From: Pantoea rodasii
Lineage (GTDB): Bacteria; Pseudomonadota; Gammaproteobacteria; Enterobacterales; Enterobacteriaceae
Direction of reading: 5' to 3'
Assembly (NCBI RefSeq): GCF_002095465.1
Contig: NZ_MLFP01000014.1
Coordinates: forward strand, 52,981 to 116,980
DNA length: 64,000 nucleotides
Every line of letters begins with the position of its first letter. The first letter of the stretch is position 1. The translations under genes were made by a program, and so were the position numbers. Below the pieces are notes generated by a model. That model did not search any database. It was not told the DNA's origin and was given only the letters and a program-made list of their open reading frames with translations. Shown here piece by piece: positions 11,664 to 20,608 of the stretch.

Positions 11664-12230
11664 ATGAAAGTACCTATGAAAAAACCTGACATCCTCAACG
11701 TGGAAGCGGTGGCCCGCTCCCGCTTATTTACTATTGAAGCAGTTGATCTCGCTTTTAGTAACGGTGCACGCCGGGTGTATGAACGTATGAAGCCTTCCGA
11801 CCGTGAAGCGGTCATGATCGTGCCGATCCTCGGTGATGACGTCATCCTGATTCAGGAGTACGCCGTAGGGCTGGAAAGCTATGAGCTGGGTTTTCCGAAA
11901 GGGTTAATTGATCCTGGCGAAAGCGCTTTTGAGGCGGCTGACCGTGAGCTAAAAGAAGAGGCTGGTTTCGGCGCCAAACATCTGGAAGCACTGGGTAAAC
12001 TCACGATGGCGCCCTCTTACTTCTCCAGCAAAATGAACATTGTAGTGGCTGAAGGGTTATATGAAGAGAAGCTGGAAGGGGATGAGCCTGAGCCGTTAAT
12101 CGTCCGCCGCTGGCCGCTTAATAATTTGCTGGCGCTGCTGGATGAACCGGATTTCCGTGAAGCTCGTAATGTCAGTGCGCTGTTCCTGGTGCGTGAATGG
12201 TTGGTGAAGCAGGGGCGTTTAACGTACTAG
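11664..12230 (+). CDS. nudE: NudE, ADP-sugar/ADP-compound Nudix hydrolase
   Basis: This 188-residue protein has the Nudix box from GLIDPGES (about residue 88) to RELKEEAGFG, with the metal-binding RELKEE core. The E. coli enzyme hydrolyses ADP-ribose, Ap3A and NADH. The long upstream open frame lacks family similarity. The ATG at 11664 has TGAGG at 11654-11658 and gives nearly the family length; 11676 is an alternative. It converges on mrcA with a strong shared terminator between them. Confidence 0.93.
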   Translation: MKVPMKKPDILNVEAVARSRLFTIEAVDLAFSNGARRVYERMKPSDREAVMIVPILGDDVILIQEYAVGLESYELGFPKGLIDPGESAFEAADRELKEEAGFGAKHLEALGKLTMAPSYFSSKMNIVVAEGLYEEKLEGDEPEPLIVRRWPLNNLLALLDEPDFREARNVSALFLVREWLVKQGRLTY

Positions 12231-12249
12231 CTGATCGTTGCGCGCAAAT

Positions 12250-12279
12250 AAAAAAGCCGGCAGATGCGCCGGCTTTTTT
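12250..12279. terminator. Bidirectional intrinsic terminator nudE/mrcA
   Basis: A perfect 12-bp stem, AAAAAAGCCGGC with GCCGGCTTTTTT, has loop AGATGC. The A and T runs give a U-tract on both strands, so it can end nudE and mrcA transcripts alike. Confidence 0.92.
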
Positions 12280-12281
12280 GA

Positions 12282-14831
12282 TCAGAACAGTTCGTGGCTT
12301 TGGCCGTTGTCCATGAGTGTGGTGCCCACATCATGCACCGAATACTCCGTTGGCTGGGTGCCGTTAATGAAGTACTCCTGACGGGTATTCCCGCCACCGT
12401 TAGCCAATTTACCGGTGCTGCGATCGATGGTGACGGTGACCACGCCATCCGGTGGCGTCAGCGGCTGAACCGGCACGCCATCCAATGCGGATTTCATGTA
12501 ATCATCCCATGCGGGTTGCGCACTCTTCGCGCCGCCTTCATAGCCAGAAATCTGATCCGCAATCGCACCTGACATCGTTGAGCGTCCCAGCGCGCGTGAG
12601 TCATCGAAACCTATCCACACCGAGGTGACTGCACCTGGGCCGTAGCCAGAGAACCACGCATCTTTTGAGCTGTTGGTGGTACCGGTTTTTCCGCCGATAT
12701 CGTTGCGCTTCAGATCGCGCCCTGCACGCCAGCCTGTGCCCATCCAGCCTGGCTCACCAAACACGTTAGAGTTCAGCGCGCTTTTGATCAGGAACGACAG
12801 CGGGGTATTGATCACGTGTGGCGCATATTGCTGATCGCCTGCCGGTTGCGGCTGGGCAGGAACTTGCTCCAGCTCCGGCTGTGGTACGGTTTGATTTTGC
12901 GATTGATCGGACGTGGCGACGTTTTCCACGCTCTCTTCGTTCAACGCCAGAGACTTTTTAGTATCGCCGTAGATCACCGGTAAATTACACTGCGGGCAGG
13001 CAATCTTCGGCTTCTCTTCAAACACCACGCCACCTTGCTCATTTTCAATCTTGGTAATGAAGTAAGGATCGACCAGGAAGCCACCGTTGGCCATCACCGC
13101 ATAACCACGCGCCATTTGCATCGGGGTGAACGAAGCCGCACCCAGCGCCAGTGACTCGGTGTGGATGATGTTTTGCGCCGGGAAGCCAAAGCGCTGCAAA
13201 TACTCGGCGGCGTAATCCACACCCATCGCGCGCATGGCACGTACCATCACCACGTTTTTCGACTCACCCAACCCCTGACGCAGGCGAATAGGGCCGGCAT
13301 AAGTTGGCGGTGAGTTCTTCGGACGCCAGTCAGCGCCTGCGCCGGCATCCCAACGTGAAATCGGCACGTCATTCAGGATTGAAGCCAGCGTCAGACCACG
13401 GTCCATGGCGGCGGTATACAGGAACGGTTTGATGTTTGAACCGACCTGGCGTACTGCCTGAGTGGCGCGGTTAAACATGCTTTGGTTGAAGTCGAAACCG
13501 CCCACCAGAGCACGCACTGCACCATCTTGCGGATTAAGTGACACCAGCGCGGAGTTGACCAGCGGCACTTGTCCCAGCCACCAGCCATTATCCACTTTAC
13601 GTACCCAAATCTGCTGGCCAGTCTGCAGTACCTGAGTCACGCTGCGTGGCGTTGGGCCCTGCAAGGTGTCAGATTTGTACGGACGCGCCCAGCGAACCCC
13701 TGCCAGACTCAGCGACACGCTACTGCCATCTTTCAACATCGCGGTGGCTTCATCGGCGGAGGCATTCGTCACCACAGCAGCGTTCAACGGGCCGTATGTC
13801 GGCAGATCTTTCAGCGCCTTTTGAATGCGGTTTGTATCCCAGCTTGCTTCGCCCACTTTCCACAACACGTTAGTGGGTCCGCGGTAGCCATGGCGCATGT
13901 CATAAGCCATCACGTTATTGCGAACGGCTTGCTGTGCGGCTTCCTGCAGATGACGGGTGACGGTGGTATACACCTTGTAGCCATCATCGTAAGCGGCATC
14001 GCCATAGCGCTTCACCATCTCCTGACGCACCATTTCACTCAGATAGGGGGCGGAGAAAGCAATTTCAGGGCCGTGATAGGTCGCGACCAGCGGCGTATTT
14101 CGCGCGTCAGTGTATTGCTGCTGCGTGATGTAGTTCTGGTCGAGCATACGCGCCAGTACCACATTACGGCGTGACAGCGCACGGGTATGCGAATAAAGCG
14201 GGTTAAAGGTTGACGGTGCTTTTGGCAGACCGGCAATCATCGCCATCTCACTCAGCGATAGCTGATCAACCGGCTTACCAAAATAGACCTGTGCTGCAGC
14301 ACCGACACCGTAAGCACGATAGCCAAGATAGATTTTGTTGAGATACAGCTCGAGGATTTCATCCTTGGTCAGCAGCTGTTCAATGCGAATCGCGAGGAAC
14401 GCTTCCTTGATTTTACGCATCAGCGTGCGTTCAGGGCTGAGGAAGAAATTACGCGCCAGCTGCTGGGTGATGGTACTGGCACCCTGCGAAGCATGGCCGG
14501 AGACCAGCGCAACGCTGGCGGCACGGAAAATCCCCACCGGATCAACACCATGGTGCTCATAGAAACGGCTGTCTTCGGTTGCAATGAACGCTTTGATCAG
14601 CTCAGGCGGCATCTGTTGCAAGGTGAGCGGCACACGGCGCTTCTCACCATACTGGGCGATCAGTTCGCCATCCGCGCTATAAACCTGCATCGGGGTTTGC
14701 AAACGCACGTCTTTCAGCGTGTTCACATCGGGCAGCTGCGGCTCTATGTATTTGTACAAACCATAAACCGTGCCTGCTCCCAGCAGAATGCAACACACTG
14801 TAAGAATCAATAAATACTTTACGAACTTCAC
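12282..14831 (-). CDS. mrcA: Penicillin-binding protein 1A (bifunctional)
   Basis: The 849 residues equal the family size. An N-terminal membrane anchor (LLILTVCCILLGAGTVYGLY) precedes the glycosyltransferase-51 domain, whose catalytic motif is EDSRFYEHHGVD (about residue 85). Next come the OB-like insert and the transpeptidase domain, with SNIK (SxxK), SKN (SxN) and GGKTGTTN (KTG). It polymerises and crosslinks peptidoglycan at the outer face of the inner membrane. Its stop is three bases from the shared terminator. It is divergent from the hof operon, as in E. coli. Confidence 0.97.
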   Translation of the reverse strand: MKFVKYLLILTVCCILLGAGTVYGLYKYIEPQLPDVNTLKDVRLQTPMQVYSADGELIAQYGEKRRVPLTLQQMPPELIKAFIATEDSRFYEHHGVDPVGIFRAASVALVSGHASQGASTITQQLARNFFLSPERTLMRKIKEAFLAIRIEQLLTKDEILELYLNKIYLGYRAYGVGAAAQVYFGKPVDQLSLSEMAMIAGLPKAPSTFNPLYSHTRALSRRNVVLARMLDQNYITQQQYTDARNTPLVATYHGPEIAFSAPYLSEMVRQEMVKRYGDAAYDDGYKVYTTVTRHLQEAAQQAVRNNVMAYDMRHGYRGPTNVLWKVGEASWDTNRIQKALKDLPTYGPLNAAVVTNASADEATAMLKDGSSVSLSLAGVRWARPYKSDTLQGPTPRSVTQVLQTGQQIWVRKVDNGWWLGQVPLVNSALVSLNPQDGAVRALVGGFDFNQSMFNRATQAVRQVGSNIKPFLYTAAMDRGLTLASILNDVPISRWDAGAGADWRPKNSPPTYAGPIRLRQGLGESKNVVMVRAMRAMGVDYAAEYLQRFGFPAQNIIHTESLALGAASFTPMQMARGYAVMANGGFLVDPYFITKIENEQGGVVFEEKPKIACPQCNLPVIYGDTKKSLALNEESVENVATSDQSQNQTVPQPELEQVPAQPQPAGDQQYAPHVINTPLSFLIKSALNSNVFGEPGWMGTGWRAGRDLKRNDIGGKTGTTNSSKDAWFSGYGPGAVTSVWIGFDDSRALGRSTMSGAIADQISGYEGGAKSAQPAWDDYMKSALDGVPVQPLTPPDGVVTVTIDRSTGKLANGGGNTRQEYFINGTQPTEYSVHDVGTTLMDNGQSHELF

Positions 14832-14909
14832 CTGAGAATTCCCATCTGTTGTCGTTTGGGCAGTTTATAAACAATCGCGCGGTAGTATAAAGGCAAGCCT
14901 GACGCTTTG

Positions 14910-14940
14910 ATATACCCGTCATACTTCAAGTGGTAGCCGC
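14910..14940. repeat. Candidate interspersed intergenic repeat
   Basis: The word ATACCCGTCATACTTCAAG (from 14912) resembles a short motif I recall from many Serratia, Yersinia, Dickeya and Pantoea intergenic regions. Only one copy was noticed here, so the call depends on memory of other genomes. It lies between the divergent mrcA and hofM. Confidence 0.3.
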
Positions 14941-15008
14941 GAAGGCTGCCTGATGAAGTCTCCTGGGTAAACGTCTTTTTTCCCTTTAAAGATAAGGAGA
15001 TCGCGTAC

Positions 15009-15818
15009 ATGGCTTTTCAACGCTGGCAAATCGGATTGGACATCCAAAACGGGCAACTCTGCGCGCTGGGCATTGAGCGTCGACGTCATGGTTGGCAGTT
15101 GCGCCATTGGTGGCAACAACCGCTGCCGCACGATACGTTACGCAACGGCGTGTTGCAAACCACACCACTGTTACAGGAGATGTTGACGCGCTGGCAACGT
15201 CATCTGCCCAAGCGCTATTCGCTGCGTGTAGGTTTACCGCCGCAGCTGGTATTGCAGCGAACCTTGCCCCTGCCTGACACCTCACTGAGTGAACCGGCGA
15301 TGAGCCGTTACGTCGCGTCTTCAGCGCAGCGTCTGTTTCCGGTTGAGCCCGCGACCCTGTCAATTGATTACCGCTCGGCACGCGATGCGTCACAGCTGTG
15401 TATTACCGCCGCGCGTCGTGAGGTGATTGCGCAGTGGCTGACGCCTTTAAAACAGTCTGGTCTGCGCCCCGATGTGTTTGAACTCAGCAGCCTTGCGCTA
15501 ACGCAGATCGCCATGCGCCTGCCGCTTCACCGCGACCAACTGTTGATTCACCCTCTGAGCGATCATTGGTTATGGACACTGGCGGGCGAACAAATCACGT
15601 CAGGTGCTGCGACAGAACCGCTCACGCTGGCGCAACTGCGCGATACCTTCCCGCAGGCGTCAGCCATTTTTTGCACCGCATCCGACATGCTGACTGAACA
15701 GAGTGTGTCGCACTGCAAGCCCTTGTCACTCCTGCACTACAGACAACCTCCGCTACCAGCGCATGAGGGGGACTTTGCTATTGCCCTGGGCTTAGCGCTG
15801 CGTCCGGATGATGCATGA
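15009..15818 (+). CDS. hofM: HofM, PilM-like pilus/DNA uptake assembly protein
   Basis: This 269-residue protein starts QRWQIGLDIQNGQLCALGIERR, the actin-like ATPase opening of PilM, and matches E. coli HofM (259). PilM proteins sit at the cytoplasmic face of the inner membrane and bind the N-terminal tail of PilN. In enterobacteria the hof genes allow use of DNA as a nutrient. First gene of hofMNOPQ. Its stop overlaps the hofN start. Confidence 0.85.
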   Translation: MAFQRWQIGLDIQNGQLCALGIERRRHGWQLRHWWQQPLPHDTLRNGVLQTTPLLQEMLTRWQRHLPKRYSLRVGLPPQLVLQRTLPLPDTSLSEPAMSRYVASSAQRLFPVEPATLSIDYRSARDASQLCITAARREVIAQWLTPLKQSGLRPDVFELSSLALTQIAMRLPLHRDQLLIHPLSDHWLWTLAGEQITSGAATEPLTLAQLRDTFPQASAIFCTASDMLTEQSVSHCKPLSLLHYRQPPLPAHEGDFAIALGLALRPDDA

Positions 15819-16360
15819 TGCTGGCGGTCAATTTACTGCCCTGGCGCATGCAGCGGCGGCAACGTCGCCGCCAGCAAAGTTTTACCTTGCTGGGATGCAC
15901 ATTGTTGCTCACCGGATTCATGGTGCTGGCGTTGTGGTGGCGTGGAAGCGGAGTATTGCGTCAACAACAGCAAGCATTGGCGGAAATCAGCCAGCAGCAT
16001 GACGCCCTGCGCCAACAACTGGCGTTACAGCAATCGCTGCTACAGCAACGCGATGGCCTGTTGCAGGCGCAGCTTATCCGCCAGCAACAAAAGGATGAGC
16101 ATCAGCGCTGGCAGCATTTTTGGCAGCAGTTGCCGACACTGCTGCCGGACACGCTGTGGCTTCATCGCGTGGAGCGGCGTCAGGGCATTCTGCTGCTGGA
16201 AGGTCAGGCGCAAAGCATGTTGGCCGTGCAGCATTTTCGCCAGCAGCTGCTGATGCAACCGCTGTTTGCCAGAGTGAAGCCGGGCAGCGTGCAGCGTCAG
16301 GGCGATGGGCATTATCGGTTCACCCTACGCGCGCGGGTACGGGAGAACGTGGGTGAGTGA
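15815..16360 (+). CDS. hofN: HofN, PilN-like inner membrane protein
   Basis: This 181-residue protein opens with the PilN tail AVNLLPWRMQRR, which docks on PilM. One membrane helix follows (LLGCTLLLTGFMVLALWW, about 24-41), then a glutamine-rich coiled coil and a small periplasmic domain. The ATG at 15815 overlaps the hofM stop (ATGA); the next ATG at 15818 is equally possible. It leads directly into hofO. Confidence 0.82.
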   Translation: MMLAVNLLPWRMQRRQRRRQQSFTLLGCTLLLTGFMVLALWWRGSGVLRQQQQALAEISQQHDALRQQLALQQSLLQQRDGLLQAQLIRQQQKDEHQRWQHFWQQLPTLLPDTLWLHRVERRQGILLLEGQAQSMLAVQHFRQQLLMQPLFARVKPGSVQRQGDGHYRFTLRARVRENVGE

Positions 16361-16846
16361 TGCACTGCAGCGTTGGCTGACATTATCACTCCGCTGGCGC
16401 CTCGCAACCCTGCTGGCGGTGGCTCTGCTGCTAATGATGTTGGCGTGGATGATGTTAATGCGCCCGCAGCAACGGGCGCTCGATCTTCTGCTGCGACAGC
16501 AGGAAGAGAGGGCCCAACAGGTTCGTCAGCGCCAGCAGCAGCTGGCGGCACGCCCCACCATCAGCGTGCTGGAGCAGGAAATTGCCCATTTGCAGCAACC
16601 TGCGGCAGAAATCATTGGGCAATCTACGCTCGAAGCCCTGATTACCGCACGCGGCAATCAACTGGAAAGCTGGCTGCCGGACACTCAGCCACAGCAGTTA
16701 CAGCTACGCCTTGGCTGGGGCAATTTCTCCCGCTGTTCACTGAGCTGGCGATGACTCACCTGGCGGTGCCACTTCGATTTGAACTGCGTGCCGAGCAGGG
16801 CGAATTGAGGGCTCAGCTGTGGCTGGAGGATGAAGATGCGGAGTAG
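16353..16846 (+). CDS. hofO: HofO, PilO-like protein (single-base frameshift near 16724)
   Basis: The likely start is GTG at 16353, overlapping the hofN stop. A membrane helix (LATLLAVALLLMMLAWMML) and a glutamine-rich coiled coil are followed by the periplasmic fold. At GGGGCAATTTC (16718-16728) the frame runs to a stop at 16754. The neighbouring frame gives the expected end, FLPLFTELAMTHLAVPLRF onward, to a stop at 16846. One missing C in the Gly-Gln codons would join them, giving about 164 residues. PilO pairs with PilN in the inner membrane platform. The shift looks like a sequencing error, as in the next gene. Confidence 0.7.
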
Positions 16847-17176
16847 AGCATGGTTGTTATTGCTGTACAGCGGCATCGCGCTGGCACGCGATCCTTTTCA
16901 ACCTCTTTCGGAGGTGCGATGTCATTCGCAGGTCGCTAAGCCTGATGGCTGGCGATTACAGGGCATTATTGGCACATCAACCCATTCTGTTGCCTGGCTG
17001 GTTTCCCCTCATGGAAAAGCCATCGGCTCACTGCGCAGGAAACGTTGCCCCAAACCGACTGGCATATTGCGGAGCTGACCTCAAACCGCCTCCTATTACG
17101 TGCCGCACAAAGTTGTTCGCCACAGCAAATTACCTGGTTAATAAAAGGAGGATATTATGAAATGGATGGCCCTAAT
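16836..17176 (+). CDS. hofP: HofP, PilP-like protein (single-base frameshift near 17021)
   Basis: Starting at 16836 (GGAGG six bases upstream) it reads MRSRAWLLLLYSGIALARDPFQPL, a signal-like N-terminus and the DPF motif of HofP. After SPHGKA the frame runs on to a stop at 17078 with no family resemblance. With one base added near GCCATCGG (17018-17025) it continues as HRLTAQETLPQTDWHIAELT, then RLLLRAAQSC, to a TAA at 17174-17176. That end overlaps the hofQ start. Combined length is about 114 residues (134 in E. coli). PilP-type proteins link the inner membrane platform to the secretin. Confidence 0.65.
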
Positions 17177-18416
17177 GTTGTGTCTCAGTCTGAGTCTGTC
17201 AGTACAGGCAAATGAAGATCGTTTGAGCCTGGTATTTGATGATGCGCCGGTCGAACGTATTTTGCAGGCGCTGGCAGATTATCAACAAACTAACCTGCTG
17301 ATCGCGCCCGGTGTTGAAGGACGATTATCATTGCGCCTTGATGATGTGGGATTTGATCGTGCACTGGCGCTGGTCACTCGATTGGCAAAACTCACGGTGG
17401 TGCAGGAGGAGGGCGTGCTGCTGGTCTATCCGGAGAGCTGGCAGCAGCAGCAGGTCCAGCAGGCCAACGCGGAGCGCGAGGAAAAACAGCAGCAGGTCCC
17501 TCTGGAGCAGCAGTCAATCACGCTGCATTACGCCAATGCCAGCGATGTCTTTCGTAGTTTGCAGGCTGAGCGCTCGCTGCTTACCCCGCGCGGTAGCGTA
17601 ACGGTGGATAGCCGCACCAATAGCTTATTAATCCGTGACACCGCCCAAGCGCTGCGTGACGCTGCGCGCTGGCTACAAGCACTGGATATGCCGCTTGAGC
17701 AAGTTGAACTCTCGGCGCACATCATCACCATCCATGAAGAGCATCTGCGCGAACTCGGGGTGAACTGGAGTACATCTCCGGCGCAAACGGTGACGGCGGC
17801 GCTGCGTAATCCCCTGCTGGCGATTCCGCTGGCCGTGGATAATCCTGCTCTGCGTGCCGGTGTGACGCTGGGACAGGTGAGCGGTGAGCTGCTTAATCTT
17901 GAACTCAGCGCGCTGGAGAAGGAAAACCATATCGAAATCATCGCCAGCCCACGTCTCTTTACCTCCCATCAGCAAACCGCCTCCATCAAGCAGGGCACCG
18001 AGATTCCCTATGAGGTGAAATCAGGCAGTAGCGGTGCAACGGCGATTGAGTTCAAAGAGGCGGTATTGGGGATGGAAGTGACGCCGGTGGTGCTGGGCAA
18101 TGGTCGTATTCAGTTAAAACTGCGGCTAAGCCAGAATATGCCGGGTCGCAGCCTGAATGTGGGTGAAAGCCGCGTATTGAGTATTGATAAGCAAGAAATT
18201 GAAACGCAGGTAACGTTGCGTGATGGCGAAACGCTGGCGCTGGGCGGTATTTTCCAGCAGCAGCGGATGCAGGCGGAAAAACGCGTGCCCTGGCTGGGTG
18301 AAGTGCCTTTACTGGGCAGTCTGTTCCGTCAGCAAACGCAAGAACACAAAAAGAAGGAGCTGGTGATCTTTATTACCCCCAGACTGGTCAGGGAAGCAGC
18401 GCTTACAGCCGGATAA
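17157..18416 (+). CDS. hofQ: HofQ, outer membrane secretin for DNA uptake
   Basis: This 419-residue protein has a signal peptide (MKWMALMLCLSLSLSVQA). N0/N1 periplasmic domains follow (about 25-170), then the secretin core with VESHIIT-like strands, the conserved ITPVV-like segment (GMEVTPVVLGNG, about 305) and the C-terminal VPWLGEVPLLGSLF motif (about 380). It forms the outer membrane channel of the hof system. AGGAGG just before the ATG at 17157 sets the start. Last gene of the operon. A short stem (CTGCGT/ACGCAG, 18444-18457) follows without a T-run. Confidence 0.92.
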   Translation: MKWMALMLCLSLSLSVQANEDRLSLVFDDAPVERILQALADYQQTNLLIAPGVEGRLSLRLDDVGFDRALALVTRLAKLTVVQEEGVLLVYPESWQQQQVQQANAEREEKQQQVPLEQQSITLHYANASDVFRSLQAERSLLTPRGSVTVDSRTNSLLIRDTAQALRDAARWLQALDMPLEQVELSAHIITIHEEHLRELGVNWSTSPAQTVTAALRNPLLAIPLAVDNPALRAGVTLGQVSGELLNLELSALEKENHIEIIASPRLFTSHQQTASIKQGTEIPYEVKSGSSGATAIEFKEAVLGMEVTPVVLGNGRIQLKLRLSQNMPGRSLNVGESRVLSIDKQEIETQVTLRDGETLALGGIFQQQRMQAEKRVPWLGEVPLLGSLFRQQTQEHKKKELVIFITPRLVREAALTAG

Positions 18417-18897
18417 AGCGGAAAATTCACTCTGATTTGCCATCTGCGTTGACGCAGGGCAGGAATTAGCTTACAAGGTTTAGCGATTTTTAAAACGGTG
18501 TAGCGGAACGCGGCAGGATAACCTTCCGATGGGCGTCAGTCACAAGCGATACTGGCGTCAGAATATATTTTCCCTAAATAAATCGAGTTAATGCACGGCG
18601 GTGAAAACGTTAATTCCTAAGCTTATATTGGTAAGTTTCAGGGACACGAAAACACAGCCAGCGCGCTTGTAGCTTGATGTGTGAGGGAAAACAGGAGGGG
18701 CGTTACCGTCTCGCGAACCACAGACCGGTCCTGTTAATAGGTCGCCGGAGGCAATTTATTCGGTTGCCAAACGGCCATGAGTGTTGAGATAATTTTCCAT
18801 CTGACTCTTGTTAATGCTCATGAGGTCTCAGTTCCTGTCCCGCCAGCACTATGCTGAACGCGGGTATCATCAACGAATTCTTAGTAATACCGATAAA
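18417..18897. other. Long untranslated region upstream of aroK
   Basis: About 480 bases between hofQ and aroK. In E. coli this operon also starts well upstream of aroK, so the region probably holds the promoters of the aroK-trpS operon. Several weak stems and an AT-rich patch (18555-18600) are present. I find no convincing gene or promoter pair. Confidence 0.4.
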
Positions 18898-19419
18898 ATG
18901 GCAGAGAAACGCAATATCTTTCTGGTTGGGCCGATGGGTGCCGGCAAAAGCACTATTGGTCGTCAGTTAGCTCAGCAACTCAATATGGAATTTTTCGATT
19001 CCGATCAGGAAATTGAGCGACGTACCGGAGCGGATGTAGGCTGGGTATTTGATGTGGAAGGCGAAGCCGGTTTCCGCGATCGTGAAGAAAAGATCATTAA
19101 TGAACTCACCGAGAAGCAAGGCATTGTCCTGGCGACAGGTGGAGGTTCTGTCAAATCCCGTGAAACCCGCAATCGTCTCTCCGCCCGCGGCGTGGTCGTT
19201 TATCTTGAAACCACCATCGAAAAGCAACTTGCTCGTACGCAGCGTGATAAAAAGCGCCCGCTGTTGCAGGTTGAAGAGCCGCCGCGCGAAGTACTGGAAG
19301 CTTTAGCTGGCGAACGTAATCCACTTTATGAAGAGATCGCTGACGTCACCATTCGCACTGACGATCAAAGTGCAAAAGTTGTCGCCAATCAGATCATCAA
19401 CATGCTGGAAAAAAATTAA
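18898..19419 (+). CDS. aroK: Shikimate kinase I
   Basis: The 173 residues equal E. coli AroK. The Walker A is GPMGAGKST (about 11-19). Shikimate-binding residues lie in [10 protein letters not shown] and GFRDREE, and GGGSV is at about 80-84. It phosphorylates shikimate at the 3-hydroxyl in the chorismate pathway. The open frame extends 30 codons upstream, but [18 protein letters not shown] is the invariant family start. First gene of aroK-aroB-damX-dam-rpe-gph-trpS, with aroB 39 bases downstream. Confidence 0.97.
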   Translation: MAEKRNIFLVGPMGAGKSTIGRQLAQQLNMEFFDSDQEIERRTGADVGWVFDVEGEAGFRDREEKIINELTEKQGIVLATGGGSVKSRETRNRLSARGVVVYLETTIEKQLARTQRDKKRPLLQVEEPPREVLEALAGERNPLYEEIADVTIRTDDQSAKVVANQIINMLEKN

Positions 19420-19458
19420 TCCAGCGCCCTGAGGGCTCAGCAATAGGTATCGGTCATC

Positions 19459-20547
19459 ATGGAGAAGATCACTGTCTCACTCGGGGATCGTAGTTACCCC
19501 ATCACCATCGCTGCCGGACTGTTTCACGATCCGGCTTCTTTTTGGCCGCTAAAAGCAGGCGACAACGCCATGCTGGTGACCAATGAGACGCTTGCTCCGA
19601 TCTATCTCGACGCGCTGTCAGCACGGCTTAAGCAGGCGGGCGTGAAGGTGGATCAGGTGATTTTGCCGGATGGCGAAAAGTACAAGACGCTGGCCGTGAT
19701 GGACGAGGTCTTCACCGCATTACTGCAGAAACCGCACGGTCGTGATACCACGCTGATTGCGCTCGGCGGTGGTGTTATTGGTGATCTTACTGGATTTGCC
19801 GCCGCGAGCTATCAACGTGGTGTGCGTTTTATCCAGGTACCAACAACATTGCTCTCTCAGGTCGATTCTTCGGTGGGCGGCAAAACGGCCGTCAACCATC
19901 CGTTGGGCAAAAACATGATTGGTGCCTTCTACCAGCCTGCATCTGTGGTGGTAGATACCGATTGCCTGGCGACGCTACCGGCACGTGAATTGTCGTCCGG
20001 TCTGGCGGAAGTGATCAAATACGGCATTATTCTTGATGGGGAATTCTTCCAGTGGCTGGAGCAGAATCTTGATGCTCTGTTGGCACTGGATCAGAAAGCC
20101 CTGGCTTACTGCATCCGTCGTTGTTGCGAACTTAAAGCTGAAGTGGTTGCCGCCGATGAACGTGAAAACGGTCAGCGTGCGCTGCTTAATTTGGGCCATA
20201 CTTTTGGTCATGCGATTGAAGCGCACATGGGCTACGGCAACTGGTTGCACGGCGAAGCGATTGCGGCAGGTATGGTTATGGCAGCACGCACAGCCGAACG
20301 GCTGGGTCAGTTCTCGTCAACGGATACCGATCGCATCATCGCGCTGTTTTTGCGTGCCGGTTTGCCGGTGCACGGTCCATCAAGCATGCCGGCTGAAGCC
20401 TATCTTCCGCACATGATGCGCGATAAAAAAGTGCTGGCAGGTGAAATGCGTTTGGTGCTGCCTCTCGCAATTGGCCGCTCTGAAGTGCGCGCAGGTGTTG
20501 CTCATGATATGGTGCTGGCAGCAATTAACGATTGCCAGAAACCCTGA
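19459..20547 (+). CDS. aroB: 3-dehydroquinate synthase
   Basis: The 362 residues equal E. coli AroB. NAD-binding residues fall in DGEKYKT and [14 protein letters not shown] (about 98-111). Metal ligands include the Glu in [10 protein letters not shown] and the His residues in GHTFGHAIE and HGEAIAAGM. It cyclises DAHP to 3-dehydroquinate, the second shikimate pathway step. It lies between aroK and damX on the same strand. Confidence 0.97.
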   Translation: MEKITVSLGDRSYPITIAAGLFHDPASFWPLKAGDNAMLVTNETLAPIYLDALSARLKQAGVKVDQVILPDGEKYKTLAVMDEVFTALLQKPHGRDTTLIALGGGVIGDLTGFAAASYQRGVRFIQVPTTLLSQVDSSVGGKTAVNHPLGKNMIGAFYQPASVVVDTDCLATLPARELSSGLAEVIKYGIILDGEFFQWLEQNLDALLALDQKALAYCIRRCCELKAEVVAADERENGQRALLNLGHTFGHAIEAHMGYGNWLHGEAIAAGMVMAARTAERLGQFSSTDTDRIIALFLRAGLPVHGPSSMPAEAYLPHMMRDKKVLAGEMRLVLPLAIGRSEVRAGVAHDMVLAAINDCQKP

Positions 20548-20608
20548 ATTTAAGCAGTGAGTGGTGATGCGGTGCGTGGGAAGCGTGCCGTTTTACGGAG
20601 GAGGCTAG

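Noticed and set aside
13569..14174. A 201-codon plus-strand frame opposite mrcA
   Set aside because: It is a shadow of PBP1A with no recognisable domain.
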